Assembly (NCBI RefSeq): GCF_040049215.1
Contig: NZ_JBDZDN010000005.1
Span: 214,556 to 278,555 of the forward strand
From: Mesorhizobium_K sp040049215
GTDB taxonomy: Bacteria > Pseudomonadota > Alphaproteobacteria > Rhizobiales > Rhizobiaceae
Length of the DNA: 64,000 bases
Direction of reading: 5' to 3'
Made by a program: the position numbers and the translations under genes. Below are positions 35,690 to 44,361 of the stretch, one piece after another. The notes beneath the pieces were generated by a model, which saw nothing but the letters and a program-made list of their open reading frames with translations, was not told the DNA's origin and did not search any database. The first letter of the stretch is position 1, and each line of letters starts with the position of its first letter.

Positions 35690-36527
35690 ATGTCGCTCAA
35701 GGATATTGTCGTTTTGTTGATTCGGCACCGGCGAGCACAAGTCGTCTACGAATCGCCGTCGATCTGGCGCAACGCTACGCGGCCCACCTGATCGGCGTTT
35801 ATGTCGTGCCCGCTATCAGTCATGTTCATGACGGATTTGTGCGTGGCGAAGCGGCAATTCGCGCCGTCGGAGAACGCTGGCGCCTGGAGGAGGAACGTTC
35901 GGTTCTCGGGATTGGACGACATTTTGCCGATATTTCAAGGTGCAACGACCTTCCGGCAGAGTTCAGGCTCATCCTGAACAGCCAGGACGATCGGAATGTT
36001 GTCCTCAATTCGCTGTACGCGGATCTCGTGATCGTCGCTAAGACGGAGCCGCACGACCTGCCGCCACATTGGCTTCCCGATCGCCTCCTGCTCACGAGTG
36101 GGTTCCGGTGCTGGTCGTGCCGACGGGTTGGGCTTCGGACACGGTCGGGGATCCGATTGTGATCACCTGGAATGCCAGCAAGGAAGCGCGCCGGGCGATC
36201 ACGGATGCATTGCCGCTGCTGTCGACTGCCCATTCCGTGAAAATCCTGATTGTCGATGCTGCCGTCACCGCCGACCGCCATGGCGAAGAGGCCGGCGCCA
36301 ACATCGCGGGTCATCTGGCGCGACATGGCGCCAAAGTTGAGATTGAGCAACTCAGTTCAAACGGCACCCCTGTTGCCCAGACCATCCCGAACGCTGCTGC
36401 TCATCACCGGGCTGACCTGATCGTCATGGGCGCCCAGAGCCACAGCAGGTCGCGGCAATTGCTGTTCGGCGGCGTGACGCGGGCAATCCTGAAGGAGACT
36501 TCCGTTCCCGCGATGACGTCGCACTGA
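35690..36527 (+). pseudogene. universal stress protein (UspA family), frameshifted
   Basis: About 278 codons in three frames. MSLKDIVV is followed by a shift near 35715 to SAPASTSRLRIAVDLAQRYA AHLIGVYVVPAISHVHDGFV. That frame runs through LNSLYADLVIVAKTEPHDLP, then a second shift near 36105 leads to VPVLVVPTGWASDTVGDPIV ITWNASKEARRAI. It ends DLIVMGAQSHSRSRQLLFGG VTRAILKETSVPAMTSH, the nucleotide-binding GxnG(S/G) motif of Usp proteins. This two-domain form is typical of alphaproteobacterial stress proteins. Two frameshifts make it non-functional unless the sequence has errors. Confidence 0.85.
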
Positions 36528-36596
36528 ATTCGGCGACGCGGCAGCACAGAAGTGCGGCCGAAATTGCAAGACACGAGTGACCAAGCACATGACGGA

Positions 36597-37199
36597 ATGA
36601 GGATCGTGAGGCTGCGTATAACGGAGATGATAAAGCGGGTGATCGCACGCCAGCGCCGACACAGCACAAACCGCTTTGCGGGCGAGAGTGACGGCTCCAG
36701 GCTTGTGGCGTTGGGTATTCTGCTCGTCACATTCGGCGCGCTGACACTTGCGAGTACATTGGCGATCATGCCGCTTCCGGGTCACTTTGGTGGGAGCTCG
36801 GCCTTGTTTGGCGGCATTGCGATCATCCTTTTCGTCGTAAGAACCGGAACCGGTGCCATCTACTTCGACTGGATTGTCTTGGCGGTATCCTCCATAGGCG
36901 TGGGCATAGTCTTGTACTTCGACGAGCAGATTGCCGACACCCTCTCGTTGATCCTTGTGTGCACCTTTCTTGGATCGTCTGTTGCTGCTCGGCTATGGAT
37001 CGGCTCAACGGCCTTCCCGCGTAAGGCCGCGAGCTGGATTCTCGCCTCTGGCTGCTTGGGCGCGATCAGCGGACTGTGCGTCGTTGCAGTGTGGGTCTTT
37101 CGCATGCCGCCGGCGTCATCGGTTATACTCGCCCTGGATGGACTGTTTCAGGGCCTTGCTATCATTGGATTTGGCGCCTCCCTTAGAGAAACTCGATGA
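36597..37199 (+). CDS. HdeD-like membrane protein (DUF308 type)
   Basis: About 200 residues with six membrane segments (roughly from residue 38 onwards), including LVALGILLVTFGALTLASTL, SALFGGIAIILFVVRTGTGA and a final GLFQGLAIIGFGASLRETR. The paired-helix pattern resembles HdeD and DUF308 proteins implicated in acid or general stress. The start is uncertain: the frame is open to 36552, with ATG codons at 36597 and 36627. It follows the broken universal stress protein gene by 70 bp in the same direction and may once have been co-transcribed with it. Confidence 0.65.
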   Translation: MRIVRLRITEMIKRVIARQRRHSTNRFAGESDGSRLVALGILLVTFGALTLASTLAIMPLPGHFGGSSALFGGIAIILFVVRTGTGAIYFDWIVLAVSSIGVGIVLYFDEQIADTLSLILVCTFLGSSVAARLWIGSTAFPRKAASWILASGCLGAISGLCVVAVWVFRMPPASSVILALDGLFQGLAIIGFGASLRETR

Positions 37200-37524
37200 G
37201 GCAGCAGGCGCAGCGGCTCCCAAGATCTACGTCCCAGAGCTACGCTGTGGCTGGATTGATGATTTCTTCGACGACCTAGAGGCAACAGAGGGGCGCAACC
37301 ATCCGCGACCCGCCGTCTCGGAGTCACCCACTTACAAACCCGACAAGGAAGGCGGTTTGGCTGAGGCTGATCGTAGCTTCGCCGACAATCCAACACAGGT
37401 GGTCCCGCCCGGTGAGACAGCTTGGCGCTTGGCTAACGTGGATCCGGGTTGTTTCTACGCCGCAATGGGTTTCCTCGAAATCGCCTATCGCAACCGCGAC
37501 GCGACATCCTCAACACCAACGCGA
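37200..37524. other. 325-bp region, no assignable gene
   Basis: Frames on both strands are open for short stretches, but none has recognisable motifs. It lies between the HdeD-like gene and the convergent LysR gene and may be gene debris. Confidence 0.4.
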
Positions 37525-38454
37525 CTACTCTTCAGCCGGCTTAGCCAAGCCCAGTCCAGCAACATCTTCCCTCAGCATGCGCAGTATCGACCTTACCGGG
37601 GCAAGCGAACGCATCGAACGGCGATAGGTGACCCCGCTCCTGATCGTCCACTCGTAGCCGCGCACCTTCAGCGCCGACAGATCTGTATTGATGTCCAGGT
37701 GGAGGAGCGGCCGAGGCAAGCTTGTAAGGAAGCCGTCTCGCCGCACGAGTTCCAGGGCCAGTTCGAGCGATTCGGTGGACACGACGGATTTCGGACCGAC
37801 AATCCCTCTTGATTTGAAAAGCCGGTCAACCTGCTCCCTAGCGATGCTGTCGTAACTGAGCATTACCCAAGGACGCCGCGCGAGTTCCTGCAACTGGACT
37901 TCGGCTTGCGCGGCGAGCGGAGCGGTGCTCGATGCCACGATGCAGTTCGGCTGGTCGTAGAGAAAGAGTTCCTCTAGCGTTTCGCCACTCGCCTCGTCCG
38001 GCTTCCGCAAGCCGCCCGCGTAGAGGCTGATCTCGCCGGCCTGCAGCGCCGGGATCAGCAGGGTTCCCACCCCCGTCCGAACCGAGACGCGCAGATTGGG
38101 ATAGTCGCGTGTAAGCCGGGCCAATAGGCGTGGCATAAACACCACCGCGTAAGTCGGGCCTATGCCGATCCGCAGTTCCCCCTGCGCTCCGTCACGCGTC
38201 GCGCCGAGTTCAATCAAGGATCCGTCCCATTCGGCCTGGATATTGCGGGCGCGCCGGTAAAAGACCTGCCCCATCTCGGTGAGAACGACGCCGCGTGCCG
38301 ACCGGTCGAAAAGTGGCGTGCGCAGATGCTCCTCCAACAGGCGCAGCGATTTCGACAGCGCCGGCTGGCTGATGTTGAGGCTGCGCGCCGCGCTCTGGAC
38401 GCTGCCGAACTCGGCCACTGCCAGGAAATGCCGAATACGCCCGATCTGGTCCAT
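37525..38454 (-). CDS. LysR-family transcriptional regulator
   Basis: 309 residues. The N-terminal winged HTH (1-60) reads FLAVAEFGSVQSAARSLNIS QPALSKSLRLLEEHL and LFDRSARGVVLTEMGQVFYR. The C-terminal two-lobed periplasmic-binding-like domain (90-300) includes LRIGIGPTYAVVFMPRLLAR. It is divergent from the sulfatase/ABC operon with about 85 bp between starts, where ATACCTGATATATC and nearby AT-rich repeats could form the LysR site. It is very likely the activator of that operon, responding to the imported compound or a product. Confidence 0.93.
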   Translation of the reverse strand: MDQIGRIRHFLAVAEFGSVQSAARSLNISQPALSKSLRLLEEHLRTPLFDRSARGVVLTEMGQVFYRRARNIQAEWDGSLIELGATRDGAQGELRIGIGPTYAVVFMPRLLARLTRDYPNLRVSVRTGVGTLLIPALQAGEISLYAGGLRKPDEASGETLEELFLYDQPNCIVASSTAPLAAQAEVQLQELARRPWVMLSYDSIAREQVDRLFKSRGIVGPKSVVSTESLELALELVRRDGFLTSLPRPLLHLDINTDLSALKVRGYEWTIRSGVTYRRSMRSLAPVRSILRMLREDVAGLGLAKPAEE

Positions 38455-38539
38455 CGATTTCAGTTATACCTGATATATCGAGAACTATTACCCTCTCCGC
38501 TCCGGCACGTCTAGCATGGACGCGAATGGGAGGAACTCT

Positions 38540-40063
38540 ATGCGGGCGATCTTCGTGCTCTTCGATTCGCTCAACCGCACCGCACTCGGCTGCTATGGTG
38601 GCGAGCAGGTTGCAACGCCGAATTTCGATCGCTTTGCGCGCCGTGCCGTGACCTTCGACAAGCACTATGCCGGCTCGCTTCCCTGCATGCCGGCGCGCCG
38701 CGACATTCACACCGGACGTCTGAACTTCATGCACCGGTCTTGGGGTCCGCTCGAGCCTTTCGACAATTCAATGCCGGAAATCCTTAAATCGTCCGGCATC
38801 TACACTCACCTCATCAGCGATCATTTCCACTATTTCGAGGACGGCGGCGCGACCTATCATAGCCGGTATCGGTCCTGGGAATTCATCCGCGGCCAGGAGT
38901 ACGACCCGTGGATCGCCATGGTCGAGCATCCCATTAAGCGCTTCAAGGAGATGTATTCGGATAAGCACTACAACGTGCCGACCGAACCCAAGCGACGCCA
39001 GCACCAGGTCAACCGCGAGAAGGTCACGCTGGAAGAAGAGTTTCCCGGCCCGCAATGCTTCGAGCGGACGTTCCGCTTTCTCGACGACAATCGCGGCGCC
39101 GATAACTGGATGCTGCATCTGGAGTGCTTCGATCCGCACGAACCCTTCCACGCACCCGACCGATACAAGGACGCCTATCGCACCGCCTACAACGGCCCGA
39201 TCCTCGACTGGCCGAAATATGCTCCCGTCCGAGAGAACGAGACCGAGATCGCCGAGATCAGGGCCAACTATGCCGCGCTGGTTGCCATGTGCGACGCCTA
39301 TTTCGGAAAGCTGCTCGACTATTTCGACGAGCACGATCTGTGGAAGGATACCTGTCTCATCCTCACCACCGATCACGGGTTCCTGCTTTCCGAGCACGAC
39401 TGGTGGGGCAAGAACCTGACTCCCTACTACGAGGAGATTTCGCATATCCCGCTGATCATGCATTACCCTCACTTCGCTGACCGCGCCGGCGCGCGCATTG
39501 ATGCGTTGACGCAGACGACGGACCTGATGCCGACGCTTCTCGACATGTTCGACCGGGCCTGCCCGCCCGAGGTCACCGGCCGCTCGCTGCTGCCGCTGAT
39601 CGCCGGCGCGCCGGGTCCAGAAGCCATCATATTCGGCATGTTCGGTGGGCCGATCGGCGTCACCGACGGCGAGTACAGCTATTTCCGCTATCCGGAGAAC
39701 CTGTTCGACGAGCGGCTCGGAGAATACACGCTGATGCCGACCCACATGACCGGCTTCTTCAACGGCAACGAGATGATGACTGCCGCGCTGGCCGAACCGT
39801 TCGACTTCACCAAGGGCCAGAAGGTGCTGCGGTATGATGCGCTGAACGAGGCGCGGCGGCCACCCGGGCTGGACGGCACGAAGTTCGGTGCCTTCAAGTC
39901 CGCGATCTACCACAATGCGAGCGATCCAAATCAGCTCAATCCGATCCACGATCCGGCGGTGGAGGCACGGCTCCGTCGGGCGGCGATCCGCATCCTGCGC
40001 GAGCATGATGCGCCGCCGGAATATTTTGCCTGGATGTCGCTCGATACGGCCGCGGTGGAATAG
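38540..40063 (+). CDS. sulfatase-like hydrolase (formylglycine-type, cytoplasmic)
   Basis: 507 residues. The metal-binding N-terminus FVLFDSLNRTALGCYGG is followed by the sulfatase signature CMPARRDIHTG (CxPxR with TG) near residue 53; the Cys would be converted to formylglycine. ILTTDHGFLLSEHDWWGKN gives further metal ligands in the second half. GGGAGGAA lies before the ATG at 38540. There is no signal peptide, so it should act in the cytoplasm, unlike most secreted sulfatases. Phosphonate monoester hydrolases share the same motif and are an alternative. It heads an operon with a complete ABC importer, implying that an ester is imported intact and then cleaved. Confidence 0.9.
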   Translation: MRAIFVLFDSLNRTALGCYGGEQVATPNFDRFARRAVTFDKHYAGSLPCMPARRDIHTGRLNFMHRSWGPLEPFDNSMPEILKSSGIYTHLISDHFHYFEDGGATYHSRYRSWEFIRGQEYDPWIAMVEHPIKRFKEMYSDKHYNVPTEPKRRQHQVNREKVTLEEEFPGPQCFERTFRFLDDNRGADNWMLHLECFDPHEPFHAPDRYKDAYRTAYNGPILDWPKYAPVRENETEIAEIRANYAALVAMCDAYFGKLLDYFDEHDLWKDTCLILTTDHGFLLSEHDWWGKNLTPYYEEISHIPLIMHYPHFADRAGARIDALTQTTDLMPTLLDMFDRACPPEVTGRSLLPLIAGAPGPEAIIFGMFGGPIGVTDGEYSYFRYPENLFDERLGEYTLMPTHMTGFFNGNEMMTAALAEPFDFTKGQKVLRYDALNEARRPPGLDGTKFGAFKSAIYHNASDPNQLNPIHDPAVEARLRRAAIRILREHDAPPEYFAWMSLDTAAVE

Positions 40064-40087
40064 TCGAACCCAAGGGAGGAAATCGCA

Positions 40088-41428
40088 ATGCAACCTGTCA
40101 TCCTAACATTCTCGCGTCGGAGCGTGCTGCACGCCTGTGCGGCGGCTTGCATCGTTGCGGCAGGCGCCGGCATAGCCCTTGCCCAGGGCCAGCCGCCGAT
40201 CACGATGGCGATCAACCAGTCGCCATGGCTCAAATCGTTCGTTGCCATGGTCGACGAATACGAGAAGGAGACCGGGAACAAGGTCGAGCTCGATGTCACG
40301 CCATTCGGCGGGCTCCTTGAAAAAATCCGCAACTCCGTGCGAGGCGCGCAGGGCGCTTACGACATCGTCAACGTGAATTCGCTCTGGCTGTCCGAGATCT
40401 ATTCGGGTGAGTTCCTCGCCCCCCTAGGCGACGTCCAGGCAGGCTATGCGCTGCCCGAGGGCGTGCTGACCTATGGCGACACGACAAACTGGGACGCCGC
40501 GGCCGGCACATTTGCCAGTGGCGGCGCGCTGATGGGCGTGCCGGTCAACGGCAACGTGCAGGTGCTCTACTACAACACTGACATCTACGCGAAGCTTGGC
40601 CTGCATCCGCCGATGACGTGGGACGAACTCCTCGCCAACGCACAGGCAATCCAGAAAGAAGGCGAGGCCTATGGCTTCGTGCCGCGGGCCGCTCGCGACT
40701 CGATCGTCTACAACTTCACTCCCTACCTCTTCAGCCACGACGCGGCCTTCTTTAAAATCACCGGCCCCGACGAGGCCGATGTCGTTGTCAACAGCCCCGA
40801 AGCCCTCACGGCGCTGGAAACCTATGCGAAGCTGGCCACGGAATCGGGCCCTCCCGGACCCGGCAACATCGCGCAGGGCGAACTGATCCAACTTCTCGCC
40901 ACCGGTAAAGGCGCACAGGCGATTGCCGTCATCGCCGCCTGGGGACAACTCGAGGACCCCAATTCCTCACGCGTCGTCGGAAAGATCTCCGCCGCGCTGC
41001 TGCCCGCCGGCCCGGCCGGCACGGTCGCATCGAGCGCTGGCCACTGGGTGGCCGGCATCCCCAGGAATGTCGCGCCCGAGAAGCAGAAGGCGGCACTGGC
41101 GTTTCTCGACTGGTTCGCAGCCAAGGAGCGTCAGGTCGACTATGTGCGCGCCGGCGGTGTACCGGTCAGGGGCGACATAACCGGCGCGGATCTTGGCGAC
41201 GAGGCGGCGTTCCGCTTCATCGACGCCTATTCGCAAAATGCCCAGCACGCGGTGATGGGCCTCCCCTTCGCGCAGGCCGCGGAAGCCTCCGACGCCATGG
41301 CGCTCAGTCTCAACCGCGCCGTCATCGGCGAGATGACGCCTGCCCAGGCGCTCAACCAGGCCGCCGCCGACCTGGCCGGCGTCCTGGAGCGCAACGGTTT
41401 CGCCGTCACGAGGCTTCCAAATCTGTGA
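40088..41428 (+). CDS. ABC sugar importer, extracellular solute-binding protein (family 1)
   Basis: 446 residues. The leader MQPVILTFSRRSVLHACAAA contains a twin-arginine-like SRRSVL and a hydrophobic stretch ending ALAQG, suggesting Tat export. The mature part resembles MalE/UgpB-type proteins: GNKVELDVTPFGGLLEKIRN, YDIVNVNSLWLSEIYSGEFL APL, GVPVNGNVQVLYYNTDIYAK LGLHPPMTWDELL and EKQKAALAFLDWFAAKERQV. It should deliver the operon's substrate to the two permeases. AAGGGAGGAAATC precedes the ATG. The substrate is not determined; the sulfatase upstream suggests a sulfated or otherwise esterified carbohydrate. Confidence 0.93.
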   Translation: MQPVILTFSRRSVLHACAAACIVAAGAGIALAQGQPPITMAINQSPWLKSFVAMVDEYEKETGNKVELDVTPFGGLLEKIRNSVRGAQGAYDIVNVNSLWLSEIYSGEFLAPLGDVQAGYALPEGVLTYGDTTNWDAAAGTFASGGALMGVPVNGNVQVLYYNTDIYAKLGLHPPMTWDELLANAQAIQKEGEAYGFVPRAARDSIVYNFTPYLFSHDAAFFKITGPDEADVVVNSPEALTALETYAKLATESGPPGPGNIAQGELIQLLATGKGAQAIAVIAAWGQLEDPNSSRVVGKISAALLPAGPAGTVASSAGHWVAGIPRNVAPEKQKAALAFLDWFAAKERQVDYVRAGGVPVRGDITGADLGDEAAFRFIDAYSQNAQHAVMGLPFAQAAEASDAMALSLNRAVIGEMTPAQALNQAAADLAGVLERNGFAVTRLPNL

Positions 41429-41485
41429 TGATGTGAAGCGACGCCGGCTACGACCGGCGTCACTCCCCCGGGCAGGATCGATGCG

Positions 41486-42406
41486 ATGATTTCTCACGGG
41501 CCAAGCTACAAGGAGCGGCGCAACAAGCGCTGGATCGCGATCTCGCTGCTGCCTGCGGTCGCCCTGTTCATCGTTCTGACCGCGTTCCCGGTCGTCAATC
41601 TTCTGGCGTTGAGCTTCTTCCACGTCGAATGGCGCGATGCGACCTCGGCTTTCTCCTTCGTCGGCCTCGACAACTACCACCGGCTGTTTTCGACCGAAAA
41701 GGTGTTCTGGGACGGTGTGTGCAATACGGCCCTCTTCGCCGTGACCGCCGTGTCCTGCCAGATGGTGCTCGGTTTCTCCATGGCGCTCGCCGTCCGGGTC
41801 GCCGTATCCTACGGAAGCGCCGTGCTGACAGGCATCTTCCTGCTACCGATCGTCGTTCCGCCGATCGTCATCGGCACCATGTGGCGCCTCATCATGGGGC
41901 GTGAGTTCGGGCTCGCCAACATGCTTCTCGGGCTTCTGGGACTCGGGCCGGTCGACTGGCTCGGCAACCCCAGCATCGCGCTCGCCTCGGTCATCTTCGT
42001 CGACATTTGGCACTGGACGCCCTTCGTCTTCCTGCTGATGCTGGCCGGGCTCGAGTCGCTCGACGGCGAGGTCATCGAGGCCGCCCGGATGGACACGAGG
42101 AGCCGTTGGCAGCAGATCCGCCACGTCGTTCTGCCCATGATGATGCCGACCATCGTCGTCACGCTGCTGTTCCGCGTGATCTTGTCCTTCAAGGTCTTCG
42201 ACGAGGTCTACCTGCTGACCTCCGGCGGCCCGGGCACCGCAACGGAAGTCGTCAACTTCTCGATCTACCGCACCTTCTTCCGCCAGGACCAGGTCGGATA
42301 CGGCTCGGCGATGTCGATCGTCACGCTGTTTGCGATCAGCGTCGTCATCGTCCTTGCGCGCGGCTTTGCGCCGCGCCGCGCCGCGCGGCGGAGTGCTGCG
42401 TCATGA
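41486..42406 (+). CDS. ABC sugar importer permease (MalF/UgpA type)
   Basis: 306 residues with six membrane segments. The N-terminal WIAISLLPAVALFIVLTAFP VVN is typical of MalF/UgpA-type permeases. The conserved ATPase-contact (EAA) loop reads EVIEAARMDTRSRWQQIRHV VLPMM near residue 210, followed by LTSGGPGTATEVVNFSIYRT. It forms the transmembrane channel together with the next gene product, whose start overlaps this stop by ATGA. Confidence 0.94.
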   Translation: MISHGPSYKERRNKRWIAISLLPAVALFIVLTAFPVVNLLALSFFHVEWRDATSAFSFVGLDNYHRLFSTEKVFWDGVCNTALFAVTAVSCQMVLGFSMALAVRVAVSYGSAVLTGIFLLPIVVPPIVIGTMWRLIMGREFGLANMLLGLLGLGPVDWLGNPSIALASVIFVDIWHWTPFVFLLMLAGLESLDGEVIEAARMDTRSRWQQIRHVVLPMMMPTIVVTLLFRVILSFKVFDEVYLLTSGGPGTATEVVNFSIYRTFFRQDQVGYGSAMSIVTLFAISVVIVLARGFAPRRAARRSAAS

Positions 42407-43221
42407 GGTTGCGTCTCGGGCTCGCCAACACCGTCGTGTGGGGCTATGCGCTGGTCATCCTCGGACCGACGCTCTGGGTGCTGTCCAACGCCTTCAAGTT
42501 CAAGATCGACATCATCACCGGCGCCACCATTTCTCCATTCACCTGGATCAATTTCAACGAACTGCTGTTCTCCCGCCAGTCTGATTTCCTCGCGAACCTC
42601 CTCAACAGCGCGGTGATCGGGATCGGCTCGACGGCGATCGTCATCGTCGTCGCGACAATGGCGGCGTTCACGCTGACCTGCCTCGACGTGCGTCCTTGGA
42701 TGCGCTGGGCGCTGCTCGGCTGGGCGCTGCTGTTCCACATGCTGCCGACGCTCACGTTCGTGGGCTCCTGGTACCTCATGTTCTCGTTGGTCGGACTGCA
42801 TGGCACCTACTTTGCCGTGATCATGACGCATGCCGTGCACAACCTGCCGATGGCGCTGTTCCTGATGATCAGCTTCGTCGGCGGCCTGCCGCGCGAACTG
42901 ATCCAGGCGGCAAGGATGGATGGCTGCAGCTACGGGCAGGTGTTCTGGCGCATCGCCTTCCCGCTCGTGCGCGGCGGCATGATCGCCGCAACCGCGCTCA
43001 CCTTCATCTTCTCGTGGAGCGACTTCGCCATCTCGCTGACCCTCACGTCGCGCGACACGATGACGGTGCCCGTGGCGATCGCCACCTTCGCGCAGGAATA
43101 CGACATCCGCTACGGAGAGATGGCCGCCGGCACGCTGCTCTCGATCGTTCCTGCGCTGTTGCTCATTCTGCTCGGCCAGAACTTCATCGTGCGCGGCCTG
43201 CTTGCGGACGCCGTGAAATGA
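42403..43221 (+). CDS. ABC sugar importer permease (MalG/UgpE type)
   Basis: 272 residues with six membrane segments. The N-terminus LGLANTVVWGYALVILGPTL WVL and the EAA loop ELIQAARMDGCSYGQVFWRI AFPLVRGG near residue 170 identify the MalG half of the channel, followed by SWSDFAISLTLTSRDTMTVP. The ATG at 42403 overlaps the upstream permease stop. The frame is open much further upstream, but that part is inside the other permease gene. Confidence 0.94.
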   Translation: MRLRLGLANTVVWGYALVILGPTLWVLSNAFKFKIDIITGATISPFTWINFNELLFSRQSDFLANLLNSAVIGIGSTAIVIVVATMAAFTLTCLDVRPWMRWALLGWALLFHMLPTLTFVGSWYLMFSLVGLHGTYFAVIMTHAVHNLPMALFLMISFVGGLPRELIQAARMDGCSYGQVFWRIAFPLVRGGMIAATALTFIFSWSDFAISLTLTSRDTMTVPVAIATFAQEYDIRYGEMAAGTLLSIVPALLLILLGQNFIVRGLLADAVK

Positions 43222-43264
43222 GCGTTTTGAAGCCGATGCGGCCCGGCGGGCGCGGGAGACATTG

Positions 43265-44350
43265 ATGGCCGACGTCACTATCCAGGGATTCCAGAAATTC
43301 TACGGCAGCGTCGAAGTCATTCCACCGCTCGACCTTGAGGTCCGAACGGGCGAGTTCGTGGTGCTTGTGGGCCCGTCGGGAAGCGGCAAGTCAACGCTGC
43401 TGCGGATGATCGCTGGCCTGGAGAAGATCGACGGCGGAAAGCTCTCGATCGACGGCGAGGACATCACCGGCCGCGATCCCGGCGACCGCGACATGGCGAT
43501 GGTGTTCCAGTCCTATGCGCTCTACCCTCACATGACGGTGGCGGAGAACATGACCTTTGCCCTGCGAATGCGCGGCACAGGGGACGCGGTGATCCGCGAG
43601 CGCTTGGCCGAGGCGCTGCGCATGCTCTCTCTCGAAGGCTACGAAAACAGGAAACCGGCGCAGCTTTCTGGCGGCCAACGCCAGCGCGTCGCCATGGGGC
43701 GCGCTATCGTGCGCCAACCGCGCGTTTTCCTATTCGACGAGCCGCTGTCGAACCTCGACGCCAAACTGCGCGCCCGCACGCGGCTGGAGCTACGCGAACT
43801 GCATGACCGGCTCGGCGCGACATCGATTTTCGTCACGCACGATCAGATCGAGGCGATGACGATGGCCGACCGCATCGTATTGCTCGACAGTGGACGCATC
43901 CAGCAGATCGGCTCCCCGCGCGAGATCTACGAGGAGCCGCGCAACCGTTTCGTCGCGAGCTTCATCGGCTTGCCCGAGATCAACCTGCTTGAGGGTGGCC
44001 TCCATGTCGACGGCGACACGATGCTCTTCAACGGTCTGACCCTGCCCGGAAGGAAAGCGGAGATGCCGACCGGCGGTGAATATACACTTGGCATTCGACC
44101 TGAAGCCTTCGACGTCTCGGCCACGCCGCTTGCCGGGACCGTGTCTCTGACGATCCGCGCGGTCGAATATACCGGCTCGGACGTCTTTGTCTTCGGAACC
44201 ATCGATGCCGGACAGTTGACCGTCAAGCTGCCGGCCGAAGGGCATGCCCTGAGAGATGGCATCGGGGCCGGCGCCATCATCCATGTCAGGCCGACGGCCG
44301 AGGGGTGGCATCTCTTCGACAAATCGGGTCTGCGCGTGGGGAAGAAATAG
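43265..44350 (+). CDS. ABC sugar importer ATP-binding protein (UgpC/MalK type)
   Basis: 361 residues. The ABC domain has Walker A GPSGSGKST (about 36-44), Q-loop VFQSYALYPHMTVAEN, signature LSGGQRQRVAMGRA (about 135), Walker B VFLFDEPLSNLDAKLR and the switch His in IFVTHDQIEAMTMADRI. The C-terminal TOBE-type domain (about 240-355) includes YTLGIRPEAFDVS. This is the CUT1-family ATPase that powers the permease pair upstream. ATG at 43265 follows GGGAGACATT. It lies 43 bp after the second permease gene. Confidence 0.95.
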   Translation: MADVTIQGFQKFYGSVEVIPPLDLEVRTGEFVVLVGPSGSGKSTLLRMIAGLEKIDGGKLSIDGEDITGRDPGDRDMAMVFQSYALYPHMTVAENMTFALRMRGTGDAVIRERLAEALRMLSLEGYENRKPAQLSGGQRQRVAMGRAIVRQPRVFLFDEPLSNLDAKLRARTRLELRELHDRLGATSIFVTHDQIEAMTMADRIVLLDSGRIQQIGSPREIYEEPRNRFVASFIGLPEINLLEGGLHVDGDTMLFNGLTLPGRKAEMPTGGEYTLGIRPEAFDVSATPLAGTVSLTIRAVEYTGSDVFVFGTIDAGQLTVKLPAEGHALRDGIGAGAIIHVRPTAEGWHLFDKSGLRVGKK

Positions 44351-44361
44351 AGCCGGTATCG

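Noticed and set aside
36955..37812. 285-codon open frame on the plus strand
   Set aside because: It overlaps the HdeD-like gene in a different frame and the 3' end of the lysR gene antisense; no motifs.
38768..40093. 441-codon open frame on the minus strand
   Set aside because: It mirrors the sulfatase gene, which has a clear signature motif and ribosome-binding site.
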